Positions 43,458 through 51,778 of a DNA stretch of 64,000 nt are shown in pieces (the stretch's first letter is position 1; each line of letters begins with the position of its first letter). Made by a program: the position numbers and the translations under genes. The notes under the pieces are model-generated. The model made no database searches. It had not been told where the DNA came from and saw only the letters and a list, made by a program, of their open reading frames with translations. The stretch is from Vreelandella titanicae BH1. GTDB taxonomy: Bacteria; Pseudomonadota; Gammaproteobacteria; Pseudomonadales; Halomonadaceae. The stretch lies in contig NZ_AOPO01000001.1 in the NCBI RefSeq assembly GCF_000336575.1, positions 1 through 64,000 of the forward strand, written 5' to 3'.

Positions 43458-43865
43458 GTGCCCTTGCATCGCGGCCATCATGAACAGGCCCAGGTTGCCT
43501 TGGTGCTGTTTTGCGTAGGGCCTTACCGTACCGCCTTGGAAGCGCGCCATGTGCTGGCCATGACCGATCACCCCACGGCACCGCGCACTGCCAATGCTCA
43601 AACGTTGCTTTATGAAGGTGGTGACCATGGCTCCCCACCTAACCGCTGGCTCACCCTACGCGACGCTCAAGCAGCCAGCGACAACAACAGCACTTGGCAA
43701 CTGGGCGTGAGCGGTGACATAACGCTTCAGCAACTGCCGGCCAACACCCTCTACCCGCTGCCTAAACTGCTGCTTTCCCGCCGATTTTCCACGGCGCTAT
43801 GCGGGTTAACCTTCGTCCAGCAACAGCTAGTACTGCTACTGGATGCCCGCAAGCTTAATCCTTAG
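43458..43865 (+). CDS. Second, divergent CheW-like protein
   Basis: A 135-residue protein from GTG at 43458, one base after the cheW stop; a longer in-frame ATG start at 43386 would lie within cheW. The pattern VALVLFCVGPYRTALEARHVLAM followed by LLSRRFSTALCGLTFVQQQLVLLLDARKLNP resembles the first and last strands of a CheW fold with a shortened middle. Wsp systems carry two CheW proteins (WspB, WspD), so this is plausibly the second. Similarity is weak and the assignment rests largely on position. Confidence 0.6.
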   Translation: MPLHRGHHEQAQVALVLFCVGPYRTALEARHVLAMTDHPTAPRTANAQTLLYEGGDHGSPPNRWLTLRDAQAASDNNSTWQLGVSGDITLQQLPANTLYPLPKLLLSRRFSTALCGLTFVQQQLVLLLDARKLNP

Positions 43866-43883
43866 CTTTCTCAGCCCCTGCTC

Positions 43884-45089
43884 TTAGCCAGCCAACCACA
43901 AACAGCTAATGGCATCGCCCTCGGCTATGTCGCTATTGGCCGGAATCACTGCAAAAGCATCGGCGTTAATACAGGATGAAAGCACCCCGGAATTCTGATC
44001 CTCAAAGGCCGTCGCCGTCACCCCGCTTGGCGTGAACTCAAGCGTTACACGCATATAGTGCTCACGTGGGCCGGTGGAGGTAGCAAACCCCGCTTTCGCG
44101 GTCACCGCTGGCAGCGATGTTAGCGCTGGACAACCAAGCATTGCGCCCAGTAAGGGACGCAAAAACAACCAGGCACCAACAAACCCCGAGACCGGATTGC
44201 CTGGCAAACCGACAAACCGCACCTGGCTGCCGTCATCGCGAGGCAAACGACCCAGTGCTAGCGGCTTACCGGGGCGGATCGCCAGCTTCCACATATCGAG
44301 CTGGCCAATCGCTTCCAGCGCAGCTTTGACATGATCCTCTTCGCCGACGCTGACGCCGCCAGTGGTGACCACCAGGTCTGCCTCAGCAGCGGCGGCCGTT
44401 AACAGTGCCACAGTGCGGGCATAGTCATCCGGAACACTAACGGTACTCACCACCTCGGCGCCAAAGTTCTCTAACAGGCGCCTAAGCATCGGCCGGTTTG
44501 AGTTGTAAAGCTGCCCCGGCTTTAGTGGCGTACCCGGATCAATAATCTCATCGCCCGTCGAAAGCAGCGCCACACAGGGGCGCCGGCGCACGCTGACCTG
44601 AGTAATCCCCTGACCTGCCAAGTGGCCAAGGGCCGCTGCTTCGAGCCGCTCACCAGCGTCTAACAGTACGCTGCCCTGGCGCACGTCACGCCCTTGGCGG
44701 CGGACATTATCACCTGCGGGAATATCCGCAGGCATCAGCGCACGATCACCGTCAACTTGTACGCGCTCCTGCATCACCACGCAGTCGGCACCGGGAGGAA
44801 TCTCACCGCCGGTAAAAATACGTGCGCAGCTTCCTGGCGCAAGCGCTTTCGCCTGTGTGCCGGCGGCAATGCGTTGACTCACCGGCAGCCACTGCCCCGC
44901 ATCAGCAGCGCGCAAGGCGTAGCCATCCATCGCGCTATTATCGAAGGGTGGTACATCCAGCTGTGCGGTGACGGCTTGGGCCAACACACGCCCGGCAGCG
45001 GCTTCCAGCGGAACACTCTCGACGCCTATTACGCTGACGTCTGCCAGTAGCGCCTCAAGCGCGGCTGATATTGGCTGCAAGTCACTCAT
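43884..45089 (-). CDS. moeA: Molybdopterin molybdenumtransferase MoeA (copy 1)
   Basis: A 401-residue enzyme that inserts molybdate into adenylylated molybdopterin. MoeA features are PFDNSAMDGYALRA, AGTQAKALAPGSCARIFTGGEIPPGADCVVMQE, the MPT-binding core STGDEIIDPGTPLKPGQLYNSNRPML, VTTGGVSVGEEDHVK, IRPGKPLALGRL and GLPGNPVSGFVG. The start ATG overlaps a short remnant of a moaB 3' end (45083-45124), suggesting it once followed moaB directly; the complete moaB now lies 6 kb away. A second, quite different moeA is at 62459. Confidence 0.93.
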   Translation of the reverse strand: MSDLQPISAALEALLADVSVIGVESVPLEAAAGRVLAQAVTAQLDVPPFDNSAMDGYALRAADAGQWLPVSQRIAAGTQAKALAPGSCARIFTGGEIPPGADCVVMQERVQVDGDRALMPADIPAGDNVRRQGRDVRQGSVLLDAGERLEAAALGHLAGQGITQVSVRRRPCVALLSTGDEIIDPGTPLKPGQLYNSNRPMLRRLLENFGAEVVSTVSVPDDYARTVALLTAAAAEADLVVTTGGVSVGEEDHVKAALEAIGQLDMWKLAIRPGKPLALGRLPRDDGSQVRFVGLPGNPVSGFVGAWLFLRPLLGAMLGCPALTSLPAVTAKAGFATSTGPREHYMRVTLEFTPSGVTATAFEDQNSGVLSSCINADAFAVIPANSDIAEGDAISCLWLAG

Positions 45090-45124
45090 GCTGACCTCGG
45101 CCAGGGATGACCAGGTTGGCGAGC
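45083..45124 (-). pseudogene. Remnant of moaB 3' end fused ahead of moeA
   Basis: On the minus strand, the frame ending at TGA 45085-45083 encodes LANLVIPGRGQHE, nearly the same as the ANLVIPGRGQHG terminus of the intact moaB at 51252. At DNA level 45088-45123 matches 51258-51293 at about 30 of 36 bases, and the match ends abruptly beyond that. The remnant stop overlaps the moeA start, as expected for the end of a moaB-moeA pair. With an ATG at 45154 it could still be translated as a 23-residue leader peptide. Confidence 0.75.
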
Positions 45125-45304
45125 ATGAACTGGGTATTATGAAGTGATGGCATAGTCGTCTCTAAAACAGAAAAATCGGGGTCGTTAACCTTAAAGAGTA
45201 GATTAGCGCTGTAGATAGAATGCCACGATCAACGTTCAGAAACAGCCCGTAGTGGTTACATCTAGCTAGACGACTAGTCAGTTCTATATAAGCTGGCTAA
45301 GGCG

Positions 45305-46573
45305 TTACTGTCGCACCTCGTTGAGAATTTCTTCTGCTACATCGACCCTTACCTTACCAAGCTTCACCAACGCGTCGGCTACTTTCTCAATCTCGTCACC
45401 AACCGCACCTGCCATGACCGCAATATTTTTCGCATGGAGTGCCATATGACCCTTTTGGATGCCCGTCGTCGCTAGTGCTTTGAGTGCAGCGAAGTTCTGA
45501 GCCAAACCGACTGCAGCAATAGTGCAGGCAAGCCGTTCGGCAGTCGTTATGTTCATTATATCCAGCGCAATACGCGCTGTAGGGTGAGAGCGCGTGGCTC
45601 CACCAATTAAGCCTACCGCCAAAGGCATTTCAATAGTGCCGGTCAGGTTTCCGTCAGCATCGGCTTCCCATCGTGTTAATGAGCTGTACTGCCCTGTACG
45701 GGCAGCATAAGCATGGGCTCCCGCCTCTACGGCCCGACAATCATTTCCAGTTGCCAGTACCACAGCACTTACCCCATTCATGATGCCTTTGTTATGCGTG
45801 GCTGCGCGATAAGGGTCAATATCGGCGAAGTCATAGGCGGCCAATATGCCATCACGAACCTCTGCACCACCAATTTCGTCCAAAGCCCAAGTAGCCCGTG
45901 CTCTCGCTAACCGACGATCCGCCAAGTTGGACAAAATACGCAGATAGGTCTTCCCTCCCGTCCATTTTGCAATATGGGGGGCTACGGCTTCCGCCATGGA
46001 ATTCACTGCGTTAGCGCCCATTGCATCACGAGTATCGACAATCAGATGGGTGACCACCATTGGCCCAGTGCGTCCTTTCAGAACACGCACCTCCATATCA
46101 CGGAACCCGCCGCCGTGTTTAAGCAAGACCGGATCTGTTTCATCACATATCAACTGAACGTCCGACTTATGCTCTAGTATCTGCAAACGAGCGAATTCAG
46201 GATTCGGAACACCCAGCAACTGAACCTGGGCAATCATGTGAGAATTCGACATGTCTGTCTTAAAACCGCCGGTTGAACGGCACTGACGGGCTGCGTTACA
46301 GACAGCAGCTACCACCGAAGACTCCTCTGTCGCCATGGGCACTAGGACATCATGCCCATCTACCAGCATATTGGTCGCCACACCCAAAGGAATGTTCATG
46401 GTGCCAATGACATTCTCGATCATGGAGTCGGCTGTGGCTGAATCCAGGTTGCCCGTGTTACCCAGGTGCCTGACAACATCCTCGCTCAACCCAGTGACTT
46501 CCACTACCTTTTGTAGCCGCTCTTCAGGTGACATTTTGTGCAACCCTGGAATACGAGAAGTCGTTGTAGTCAT
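45305..46573 (-). CDS. mvaA: Class II (degradative-type) HMG-CoA reductase
   Basis: A 422-residue class II enzyme like that of Pseudomonas mevalonii. It interconverts mevalonate + CoA and HMG-CoA with NAD(H). Catalytic positions are all present: Glu83 in MATEESS, Lys262 in HNKGIMNG, Asp278 in GNDCRAVEAG and His376 in KGHMALHAKN, a constant small offset from the P. mevalonii numbering. GGAG precedes the ATG. It is the last gene of the TRAP operon, 18 bases after dctM, so mevalonate oxidation to HMG-CoA after uptake is the likely role. HMG-CoA lyase, expected next in the pathway, is not in this window. Confidence 0.92.
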   Translation of the reverse strand: MTTTTSRIPGLHKMSPEERLQKVVEVTGLSEDVVRHLGNTGNLDSATADSMIENVIGTMNIPLGVATNMLVDGHDVLVPMATEESSVVAAVCNAARQCRSTGGFKTDMSNSHMIAQVQLLGVPNPEFARLQILEHKSDVQLICDETDPVLLKHGGGFRDMEVRVLKGRTGPMVVTHLIVDTRDAMGANAVNSMAEAVAPHIAKWTGGKTYLRILSNLADRRLARARATWALDEIGGAEVRDGILAAYDFADIDPYRAATHNKGIMNGVSAVVLATGNDCRAVEAGAHAYAARTGQYSSLTRWEADADGNLTGTIEMPLAVGLIGGATRSHPTARIALDIMNITTAERLACTIAAVGLAQNFAALKALATTGIQKGHMALHAKNIAVMAGAVGDEIEKVADALVKLGKVRVDVAEEILNEVRQ

Positions 46574-46590
46574 TGTTTTTATCTCCTTTT

Positions 46591-47913
46591 TTAAGAGCGT
46601 ACTTTCTGTGAAAGTTGTTCAGGCAGCCAAGTAACGATTTCGGGAAAAAGCATAAATAAAATTAATGCAATGAGCTGCAAAACTAAGAAGGGTACGATGG
46701 CCCGGTATACAGTTCCCATACCAATATCAGGTGGCAGTACTCCCTTTATGTAAAAAAGCGTGTAGCCAAAAGGAGGGGTGATATAACCCATCTGAGCAGT
46801 AATAAGGAAAAGCACTCCGAACCAGACCGGATCAAATTGAAAGGCGTTTATGATAGGTAAGAAGACAGGCACACATAAAAGGATGATGCCAATTTCATCC
46901 AGGAATAACCCAAGGAAGACTAAAACCAGCATCATGGAAAGCAGTACTAACCAGCGATTCATTTCAAGGTCTTGAATGAATTGTAGAAGCGAGTCCGCCC
47001 CGCCAGTGCCGGTGAAGATGGATACAAATATCTTCGCCCCAATCGTGATCCACATAATCATAGTGGTCACACGCAAGGTATCCATAGATGCAGCAGATAA
47101 GTTTTTAAATGTCAGCTGCTTCTGAAAGGCCGCTGAAATCAACGCCCCAACAACACCCACTGCTGCTGCCTCGGTGGGCGTGGCAATACCTGCATAGATA
47201 CTACCCAGCACGGATAAAACAATCAGTACTGGTAGTATCAGAGCTTTAAGAGAACTCAACATCTCCCCTAGGTTTGTCTGCTCTCCAGACTGCCGAGGAG
47301 CTAGGTTTGGCTGGATAATTGCTCTCAGAATAATATAAAAAATATACAGTCCTGCCAGTATTATTCCTGGAACAATACCGGCAGCAAACATTTTGCCAAC
47401 TGATATCTGGGCAGTAGAAGCATATACAATCGTAATAATTGAGGGAGGAATCAGAATGCCTAATGTACCTCCTGCACAGATTGTGCCCAGTGCTAATCGC
47501 TGGTCATAACCGCGCTGTAGCATAGATGGCAATGCGAGGATGCCCATTGCCGCAACAGCCGCCCCAACAATGCCGGTCATCGCCGCCATCACCGTACAGA
47601 TCGCCACGGTACCGACGGCCAATCCTCCCGGCAAACGTCGGAACCAGAGCTCCATTGCACGATATAACGCTTCAATAATACCTGAGCGCTGAAGCACGCT
47701 TGCCATCAGCACATAGAGTGGGATAGCCAGCAAGATGTCTGATGTCATTGCATCAAAGGTTTGGAGAACGGTCAGCACTAGTGCATCAGCTCCCCACAGT
47801 ATGACTGTGAATAAAATTGCCAAAAATGCCAGTACAAATGCTAAAGGCATCCCGCTGAGCAACAATACCAACAGTGAGACAAACATCATTGAAAGGACAA
47901 GAGTAGAACTCAT
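46591..47913 (-). CDS. TRAP transporter large membrane subunit (DctM), probable mevalonate
   Basis: A 440-residue DctM protein with multiple transmembrane helices. It carries family signatures SGMPLAFVLAFLAILF, ILLAIPLYVLMASVLQRSG, a modified MAAMTGIVGAAVAAMGILALPSML region, GGTLGILIPPSIITIVYAS, PTEAAAVGVVGALI and MGYITPPFGYTLFYIKGVLPP. The IVGAAVAAMG version marks a different subclass from the malonate DctM at 25117. The start overlaps the dctQ stop (ATGA). Substrate inferred from linkage to HMG-CoA reductase. Confidence 0.9.
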   Translation of the reverse strand: MSSTLVLSMMFVSLLVLLLSGMPLAFVLAFLAILFTVILWGADALVLTVLQTFDAMTSDILLAIPLYVLMASVLQRSGIIEALYRAMELWFRRLPGGLAVGTVAICTVMAAMTGIVGAAVAAMGILALPSMLQRGYDQRLALGTICAGGTLGILIPPSIITIVYASTAQISVGKMFAAGIVPGIILAGLYIFYIILRAIIQPNLAPRQSGEQTNLGEMLSSLKALILPVLIVLSVLGSIYAGIATPTEAAAVGVVGALISAAFQKQLTFKNLSAASMDTLRVTTMIMWITIGAKIFVSIFTGTGGADSLLQFIQDLEMNRWLVLLSMMLVLVFLGLFLDEIGIILLCVPVFLPIINAFQFDPVWFGVLFLITAQMGYITPPFGYTLFYIKGVLPPDIGMGTVYRAIVPFLVLQLIALILFMLFPEIVTWLPEQLSQKVRS

Positions 47914-48422
47914 GCTTTCACCTCTTGACCTTGAATACGCTTAACTGCCCAAATAATTTCAGCCAGCGCTTGCATGAGAAGCAATAAAAAAGCGATCGGA
48001 ATAAGCGCTTTCACCGGCCAGACGGGGGGATTCCAAGAGGTAAATGAAGTTTCACCACTTGCGTAGGCATTCAGCGCTATAGGTAGGCTCTGATCTATAA
48101 AAATCACCGTTACTACAACAATCAGCGCATATGTTAGACAGTCTACTAAGCCTGCCAACTTAAACGGCAGTTTACGGTAAAGTATGTCAACGTTGACGTG
48201 TCCAGCAGTATGTAGAATATAAGGGCCAGCCAGTAAGAAGTAAGGGCCAAATAATAGTGTCGCAAGCTCCATAGCCCAGGTAGTGGGTGCATTGAAAAAA
48301 TAGCGGGACACTACTTCGTAGCTGATGACGGCCACCATAATGAAGACAAAAGCCGATACAACCGTGGCCACCCAACGGTTAAGAGCCGTTATAAGGCGGC
48401 AGTAGCCAAGAAGAACAACCAT
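47910..48422 (-). CDS. TRAP transporter small membrane subunit (DctQ), probable mevalonate
   Basis: A 170-residue protein from the ATG at 48422, which has GAGG 7 bases upstream; a TTG at 48446 would extend it. Four transmembrane segments (VATVVSAFVFIMVAVISYEVVSRYFF, LATLLFGPYFLLAGPYIL, LIVVVTVIFIDQ, LIPIAFLLLLMQALAEII) and the motif PTTWAMELATLLFGPYF are typical of DctQ. It ends WNPPVWPVKALIPIAF near the C-terminus, as in the malonate DctQ. Confidence 0.87.
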   Translation of the reverse strand: MVVLLGYCRLITALNRWVATVVSAFVFIMVAVISYEVVSRYFFNAPTTWAMELATLLFGPYFLLAGPYILHTAGHVNVDILYRKLPFKLAGLVDCLTYALIVVVTVIFIDQSLPIALNAYASGETSFTSWNPPVWPVKALIPIAFLLLLMQALAEIIWAVKRIQGQEVKA

Positions 48423-48494
48423 AATTGAACCTCGATGGGAAGGCAATCCGGCCTATTACCGGATTGCCAGCGCGCGGAACCGTAAGGTAGGAAC

Positions 48495-49562
48495 TCAGTC
48501 AATCAAGCCAAGTTCTTGCATGAATTCGATTTGGCTATTGAGAATTTCGTTAGCCAATTCGTCATCTCCAGCCGCTCTCCTCCATGCATTCATCGCGGTC
48601 GGGCGCCCTTCTGCAATGAGGTCGGGGCTCAAATGGGTGATCTGTACGCCTTGCGCTTCGAACTCTTCGAGAGCAACAGTATCCTGGGCAAGGATGTGCT
48701 GCCGTAAAGAAGACGAAATCTCACGGGCAGCCACTTCCAAGGCCGCTTTGTAAGAGTCAGGTAAACTATCGTAAGCCGCTTGGTTCGCTACATAACTGGT
48801 AGCTGTCGTGGGTTGGTGAAAGCCAGGTACAGCTATATATCCGGCCACTTCTCCCAAGCCTGCTTCAAAATTAGCGGTCAGGTCGCCGCGATCGGCAAGA
48901 TCAATGACCCCTTTTTCAAGTGCTTGATACACCTCTGCCGTAGGCAACCCTGTCGTAGACACACCAAATTCGCTCATCACCGTGCTGGCCAAGCCAACGA
49001 AACGGCCTTTTTTGCCATCCAGATCATCCAGAGATTCGATAGGAAATTTAGAATGGATGGGTTCTTGCCCATAAACCGTAGGTGCAATGTAATAGAGACC
49101 AGCTGACGCATAGGCCTGACGAGCCAGCTCAATTCCCCCTTTCTCATAGAACCAAGCTTCGTACTGGTCAGATTCAGGAAAACCAAACGGTACTGTGCTG
49201 GTGAACGCGAAAGCAGGTATAGAACCTGCTTCATAGCCGTCAAATGTCTTCATCATCTGGAAGGCACCTGCACGTACAGCTTCAAATGCTTGGGCCGCTG
49301 GCACTAATTGTCCACCGGCAAACAATCGAATTTCAAACTTCCCATCAGTTAATTCGGACACCCGCTCTACAAATTTTTCTTCGTATTCATAGGGCGTCGT
49401 CCCCGCATCCCAAAGCGCCTGCATTCGCCAGTTTACGCTGGGCAGATCCTCGGCAATAGCAATAGAAGGAGCCACACAGGCTGTCACAGTGGACACAGCT
49501 GCGACCGTTTTTAAAAAGAACCAGCTTTTATTTATGGTTGTTAAGTTCACGATGTTCTCCAT
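48495..49562 (-). CDS. TRAP transporter substrate-binding protein (DctP), probable mevalonate
   Basis: A 355-residue periplasmic protein with a long signal peptide (hydrophobic TVAAVSTVTACVAPSIAIA, cleavage probably before EDLPSVNW). DctP features include FEIRLFAGGQLVPAAQAFEAVRAGAFQM, KGRFVGLASTVMSEFGV (ligand arginine region) and TAEVYQALEKGVIDLADRGDLTANFEAGL. It leads a dctP-dctQ-dctM-mvaA operon, so the ligand is likely mevalonate or its lactone-derived acid; this is inference from linkage. The control region is shared with the divergent MocR gene. Confidence 0.88.
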   Translation of the reverse strand: MENIVNLTTINKSWFFLKTVAAVSTVTACVAPSIAIAEDLPSVNWRMQALWDAGTTPYEYEEKFVERVSELTDGKFEIRLFAGGQLVPAAQAFEAVRAGAFQMMKTFDGYEAGSIPAFAFTSTVPFGFPESDQYEAWFYEKGGIELARQAYASAGLYYIAPTVYGQEPIHSKFPIESLDDLDGKKGRFVGLASTVMSEFGVSTTGLPTAEVYQALEKGVIDLADRGDLTANFEAGLGEVAGYIAVPGFHQPTTATSYVANQAAYDSLPDSYKAALEVAAREISSSLRQHILAQDTVALEEFEAQGVQITHLSPDLIAEGRPTAMNAWRRAAGDDELANEILNSQIEFMQELGLID

Positions 49563-49672
49563 GGTGAATGGCAGTGCTATTAGCGCGAACTAGAGACCGC
49601 TGCATCACCGATTATTGTTAGAAATAAAACATACTCTTATCTTAAGTTAGGGTGATAGAGAAAGCTGGACAA

Positions 49673-49727
49673 GGTACAATATTCAAAATTGACCCATGTA
49701 CTGTACCCTTTCCTTAATGGGTACAAT
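49673..49727. promoter_or_regulatory. GTAC-box cluster and mocR promoter in divergent control region
   Basis: GGTACAAT occurs at 49673-49680 and again at 49720-49727. Between them lies the dyad GTAC-T-GTAC (49698-49706). A candidate mocR promoter, TTGACC (49689-49694) and CTTAAT (49713-49718) with an 18-base spacer, encloses the dyad. This fits an autorepressing regulator whose sites also control the divergent TRAP operon. Confidence 0.5.
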
Positions 49728-49737
49728 TGAGCCTTTT

Positions 49738-51120
49738 ATGAAGCAAAAACCACCTCGAGCACAACAAGTCGCCAATACAGTTATTGAGCGCATTGAGCAG
49801 GGACAGCTAACGGCGGGGACAAGATTACCCTCCATTCGCAATGCAACCCTGAGCTTTGGGGTTTCAAAAAATACTATAATTGATGCTTATGACCGCTTAG
49901 TCGCGACTGGATATATCAGCCCTCGGCGCGGTTCTGGCTTTTATGTGGAAGCAACCAGACCAGCTCACCCAGCTATCAAGCCTGAACATTTTACTGAAGC
50001 GGTCGACTTGGTTTCTCTATTAAGAGAACAATTGAATCAGCATTATGAAGTCAGAGCCGGAGATGGACGCCTGCCGGCAAGTTGGATGGAAAGCTCGGAC
50101 ATACGCCGCTATTTCAAACGCAGCAATCAGGATCATGACGCCAGAGATGAGTTCGAATACGGCAACCCTCAGGGATTGATCGGCCTGCGAGAAGATATCG
50201 CCAGAACGCTAAACGATCGTGCAATTAGCGTTCATCCAAATCAAATCTTGATGACGTTCGGCGCCAACCATGCACTCGACCTGATTGTTAGGCATTTTGT
50301 AGAGCCCGGTGAAGTGGTGCTAGTTGAAAGCCCTGGTTATTACCCAATGTTTGGTAAATTACGCCTACAGCGTGCCAAAACCATCGGCATCACTAGAGGA
50401 CCTCAAGGGCTGGATCTCGATATGCTGGAACAGAGTATCCGGGAATACCGGCCAAGGCTTTTGTTTGTTCAGCCTATGGCTCACAACCCTACCGGCACAT
50501 CCATGTCTCTCCAGAATATGCATGCCTTATTACGTATCGCTGAACAGCATGATTTAACCATCATTGAAGACGATCCTTTTGGTGATATTCTCCCCCGATC
50601 AACGCCTCACCTTGCTTCGCTCGATGGCCTTAACCGAGTCATATACGTTGGCACTTTTTCCAAAACGCTATCTGCCAGTATGCGTTGTGGCTACATTGCA
50701 GCTAATCAGACGCTGGTTCGGTCACTGATTGATATTAAAATGCTCACGGTGGTTACCAGTTCAAGCATTATTGAAAGGATGATCCATGAAATGATCATTC
50801 ATGGTCGCTATCGTCGCCAAATGACTCGTTTACGCGAGAGAGTGGCCAAGGCTAGCGCAGCAGCGATCTCCTCGTTGAAAAATATTGGTTTCAAGCAAAT
50901 TCAGCCACCCACCGGGAGTTACTACATTTGGTGCCCTTTACCAAAAAGCGTAGACGGCCTTGAGCTAGCAAAAAAAGCCTCTGCACAGGGGATTTTCCTA
51001 GCACCTGGAAATTTGTTTACTTTAGGCAATGACGAGTCAGGGTCAGCTCTTCGAATCAATATTGCTCTAGCGAATCACCCTTTATTACTAAACTTTCTAA
51101 AGGAAGAAGCACTGAGCTAG
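49738..51120 (+). CDS. MocR-type regulator (GntR wHTH fused to aminotransferase fold)
   Basis: A 460-residue protein from ATG 49738; the ATGs at 49717 and 49696 lie on or upstream of the likely promoter -10 and are less likely. The GntR winged helix (about 1-75) includes GTRLPSIRNATLSFGVSKNTIIDAYDRLVATGYISPRRGSGFYVE. A fold-type I aminotransferase domain follows, with NPQGLIGLREDIARTL, MTFGANHALDLIVRHFVEPGEVVLVESPGYYPMF, AHNPTGTSMS, IIEDDPFGDI and the PLP lysine in YVGTFSKTLSASMRCGYI. MocR proteins are transcription factors that use a PLP adduct as signal. It is divergent from the mevalonate TRAP operon and presumably regulates it, though a PLP-based sensor for a non-amine acid would be unexpected. 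Confidence 0.88.
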   Translation: MKQKPPRAQQVANTVIERIEQGQLTAGTRLPSIRNATLSFGVSKNTIIDAYDRLVATGYISPRRGSGFYVEATRPAHPAIKPEHFTEAVDLVSLLREQLNQHYEVRAGDGRLPASWMESSDIRRYFKRSNQDHDARDEFEYGNPQGLIGLREDIARTLNDRAISVHPNQILMTFGANHALDLIVRHFVEPGEVVLVESPGYYPMFGKLRLQRAKTIGITRGPQGLDLDMLEQSIREYRPRLLFVQPMAHNPTGTSMSLQNMHALLRIAEQHDLTIIEDDPFGDILPRSTPHLASLDGLNRVIYVGTFSKTLSASMRCGYIAANQTLVRSLIDIKMLTVVTSSSIIERMIHEMIIHGRYRRQMTRLRERVAKASAAAISSLKNIGFKQIQPPTGSYYIWCPLPKSVDGLELAKKASAQGIFLAPGNLFTLGNDESGSALRINIALANHPLLLNFLKEEALS

Positions 51121-51251
51121 CCGGTTAAAACCAATGCAGCTATTGCATTGACACTAACTTTTAAGAGCGCGACGACAGCGCAACCCCAATACAAGTCGCC
51201 ACGCAAACTTGTTGCTACAGCAAGCGGCAGCCTGGAAAATATGCCACTCAT

Positions 51252-51773
51252 TCAACCATGCTGGCCTCGACCTGGGATGACCAGATTAGCGAAGTTGCAG
51301 GGTTTGTGGCGGCTATCCAATTGCTCTGCCAGAATGCCGTCCCAGCCGGTGCGGCAGGCGCCGGTTGAGCCAGGCAGGCAGAACACTACCGTGGCGTTGG
51401 CTAAGCCGCCGAGGCAGCGGCTCTGGATGGTGGAACTGCCAATTTCCTCACCACTTAGCTGACGAAAGCGTTCTCCAAAGCCTTCGATGCGCTTATCCAG
51501 CAGCACCGAGATGGCTTCAGGGGTAGAGTCACGCCCAGTGAAGCCAGTGCCTCCGGTGGTGATGACTACCTGCACATCCGCCTCGGCGATCCAGTTCGCG
51601 ACCACCGCACGAATACGATAGACATCGTCAGGCACTATGCGCTTTTCAACGAGAGTATGACCGGCGTTGGTTAGCCGCTCGACCAAGGCTTGACCGCTCC
51701 GATCCATCTCTTCCGTGCGGGTATCCGAGACCGTGAGTACGGCTATGTTGAGGGGCACCATTGGCTCACTCAT
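51252..51773 (-). CDS. moaB: Molybdenum cofactor biosynthesis protein MoaB
   Basis: A 173-residue MoaB/MogA-family protein that binds (and in some species adenylylates) molybdopterin. Motifs are LNIAVLTVSDTRTEEMDRSG, VQVVITTGGTGFTGRDSTPEAI and CLGGLANATVVFCLPGSTGACRTGWDGIL. The ATG at 51773 has AAGGG upstream; a GTG at 51782 overlaps the DUF1244 stop. Its C-terminal ANLVIPGRGQH segment is duplicated ahead of moeA at 45083, showing the two genes were once adjacent. After the stop the sequence ATGAGTGG resembles the moeA start. Confidence 0.92.
   Translation of the reverse strand: MSEPMVPLNIAVLTVSDTRTEEMDRSGQALVERLTNAGHTLVEKRIVPDDVYRIRAVVANWIAEADVQVVITTGGTGFTGRDSTPEAISVLLDKRIEGFGERFRQLSGEEIGSSTIQSRCLGGLANATVVFCLPGSTGACRTGWDGILAEQLDSRHKPCNFANLVIPGRGQHG
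51258..51293. repeat. Direct repeat partner of 45088-45123 (moaB 3' end)
   Basis: About 30 of 36 bases match 45088-45123 in the same orientation, including an unbroken GGGATGACCAG core. The pair brackets the HMG-CoA reductase/TRAP cassette. Confidence 0.7.
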
Positions 51774-51778
51774 TGACG

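Larger units (their letters stand above)
45125..51257. other. Probable inserted cassette: HMG-CoA reductase, TRAP transporter, MocR regulator
   Basis: A self-contained 6-kb block lies between the moaB 3'-end remnant (45083-45124) and the intact moaB 3' end (51258-51293), which form imperfect direct repeats. The block is visibly more A/T-rich than its flanks and carries its own regulator and transport and catabolic genes, while the flanking moeA and moaB belong to one pathway. No integrase or transposase is inside, so the mechanism is open (homologous exchange, excised element or rearrangement). Confidence 0.6.

Noticed and set aside
45125..51257. Transposon or integrative element ends on the mevalonate cassette
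   Set aside because: No transposase, integrase or terminal inverted repeats found; only the moaB-derived direct repeats support insertion.
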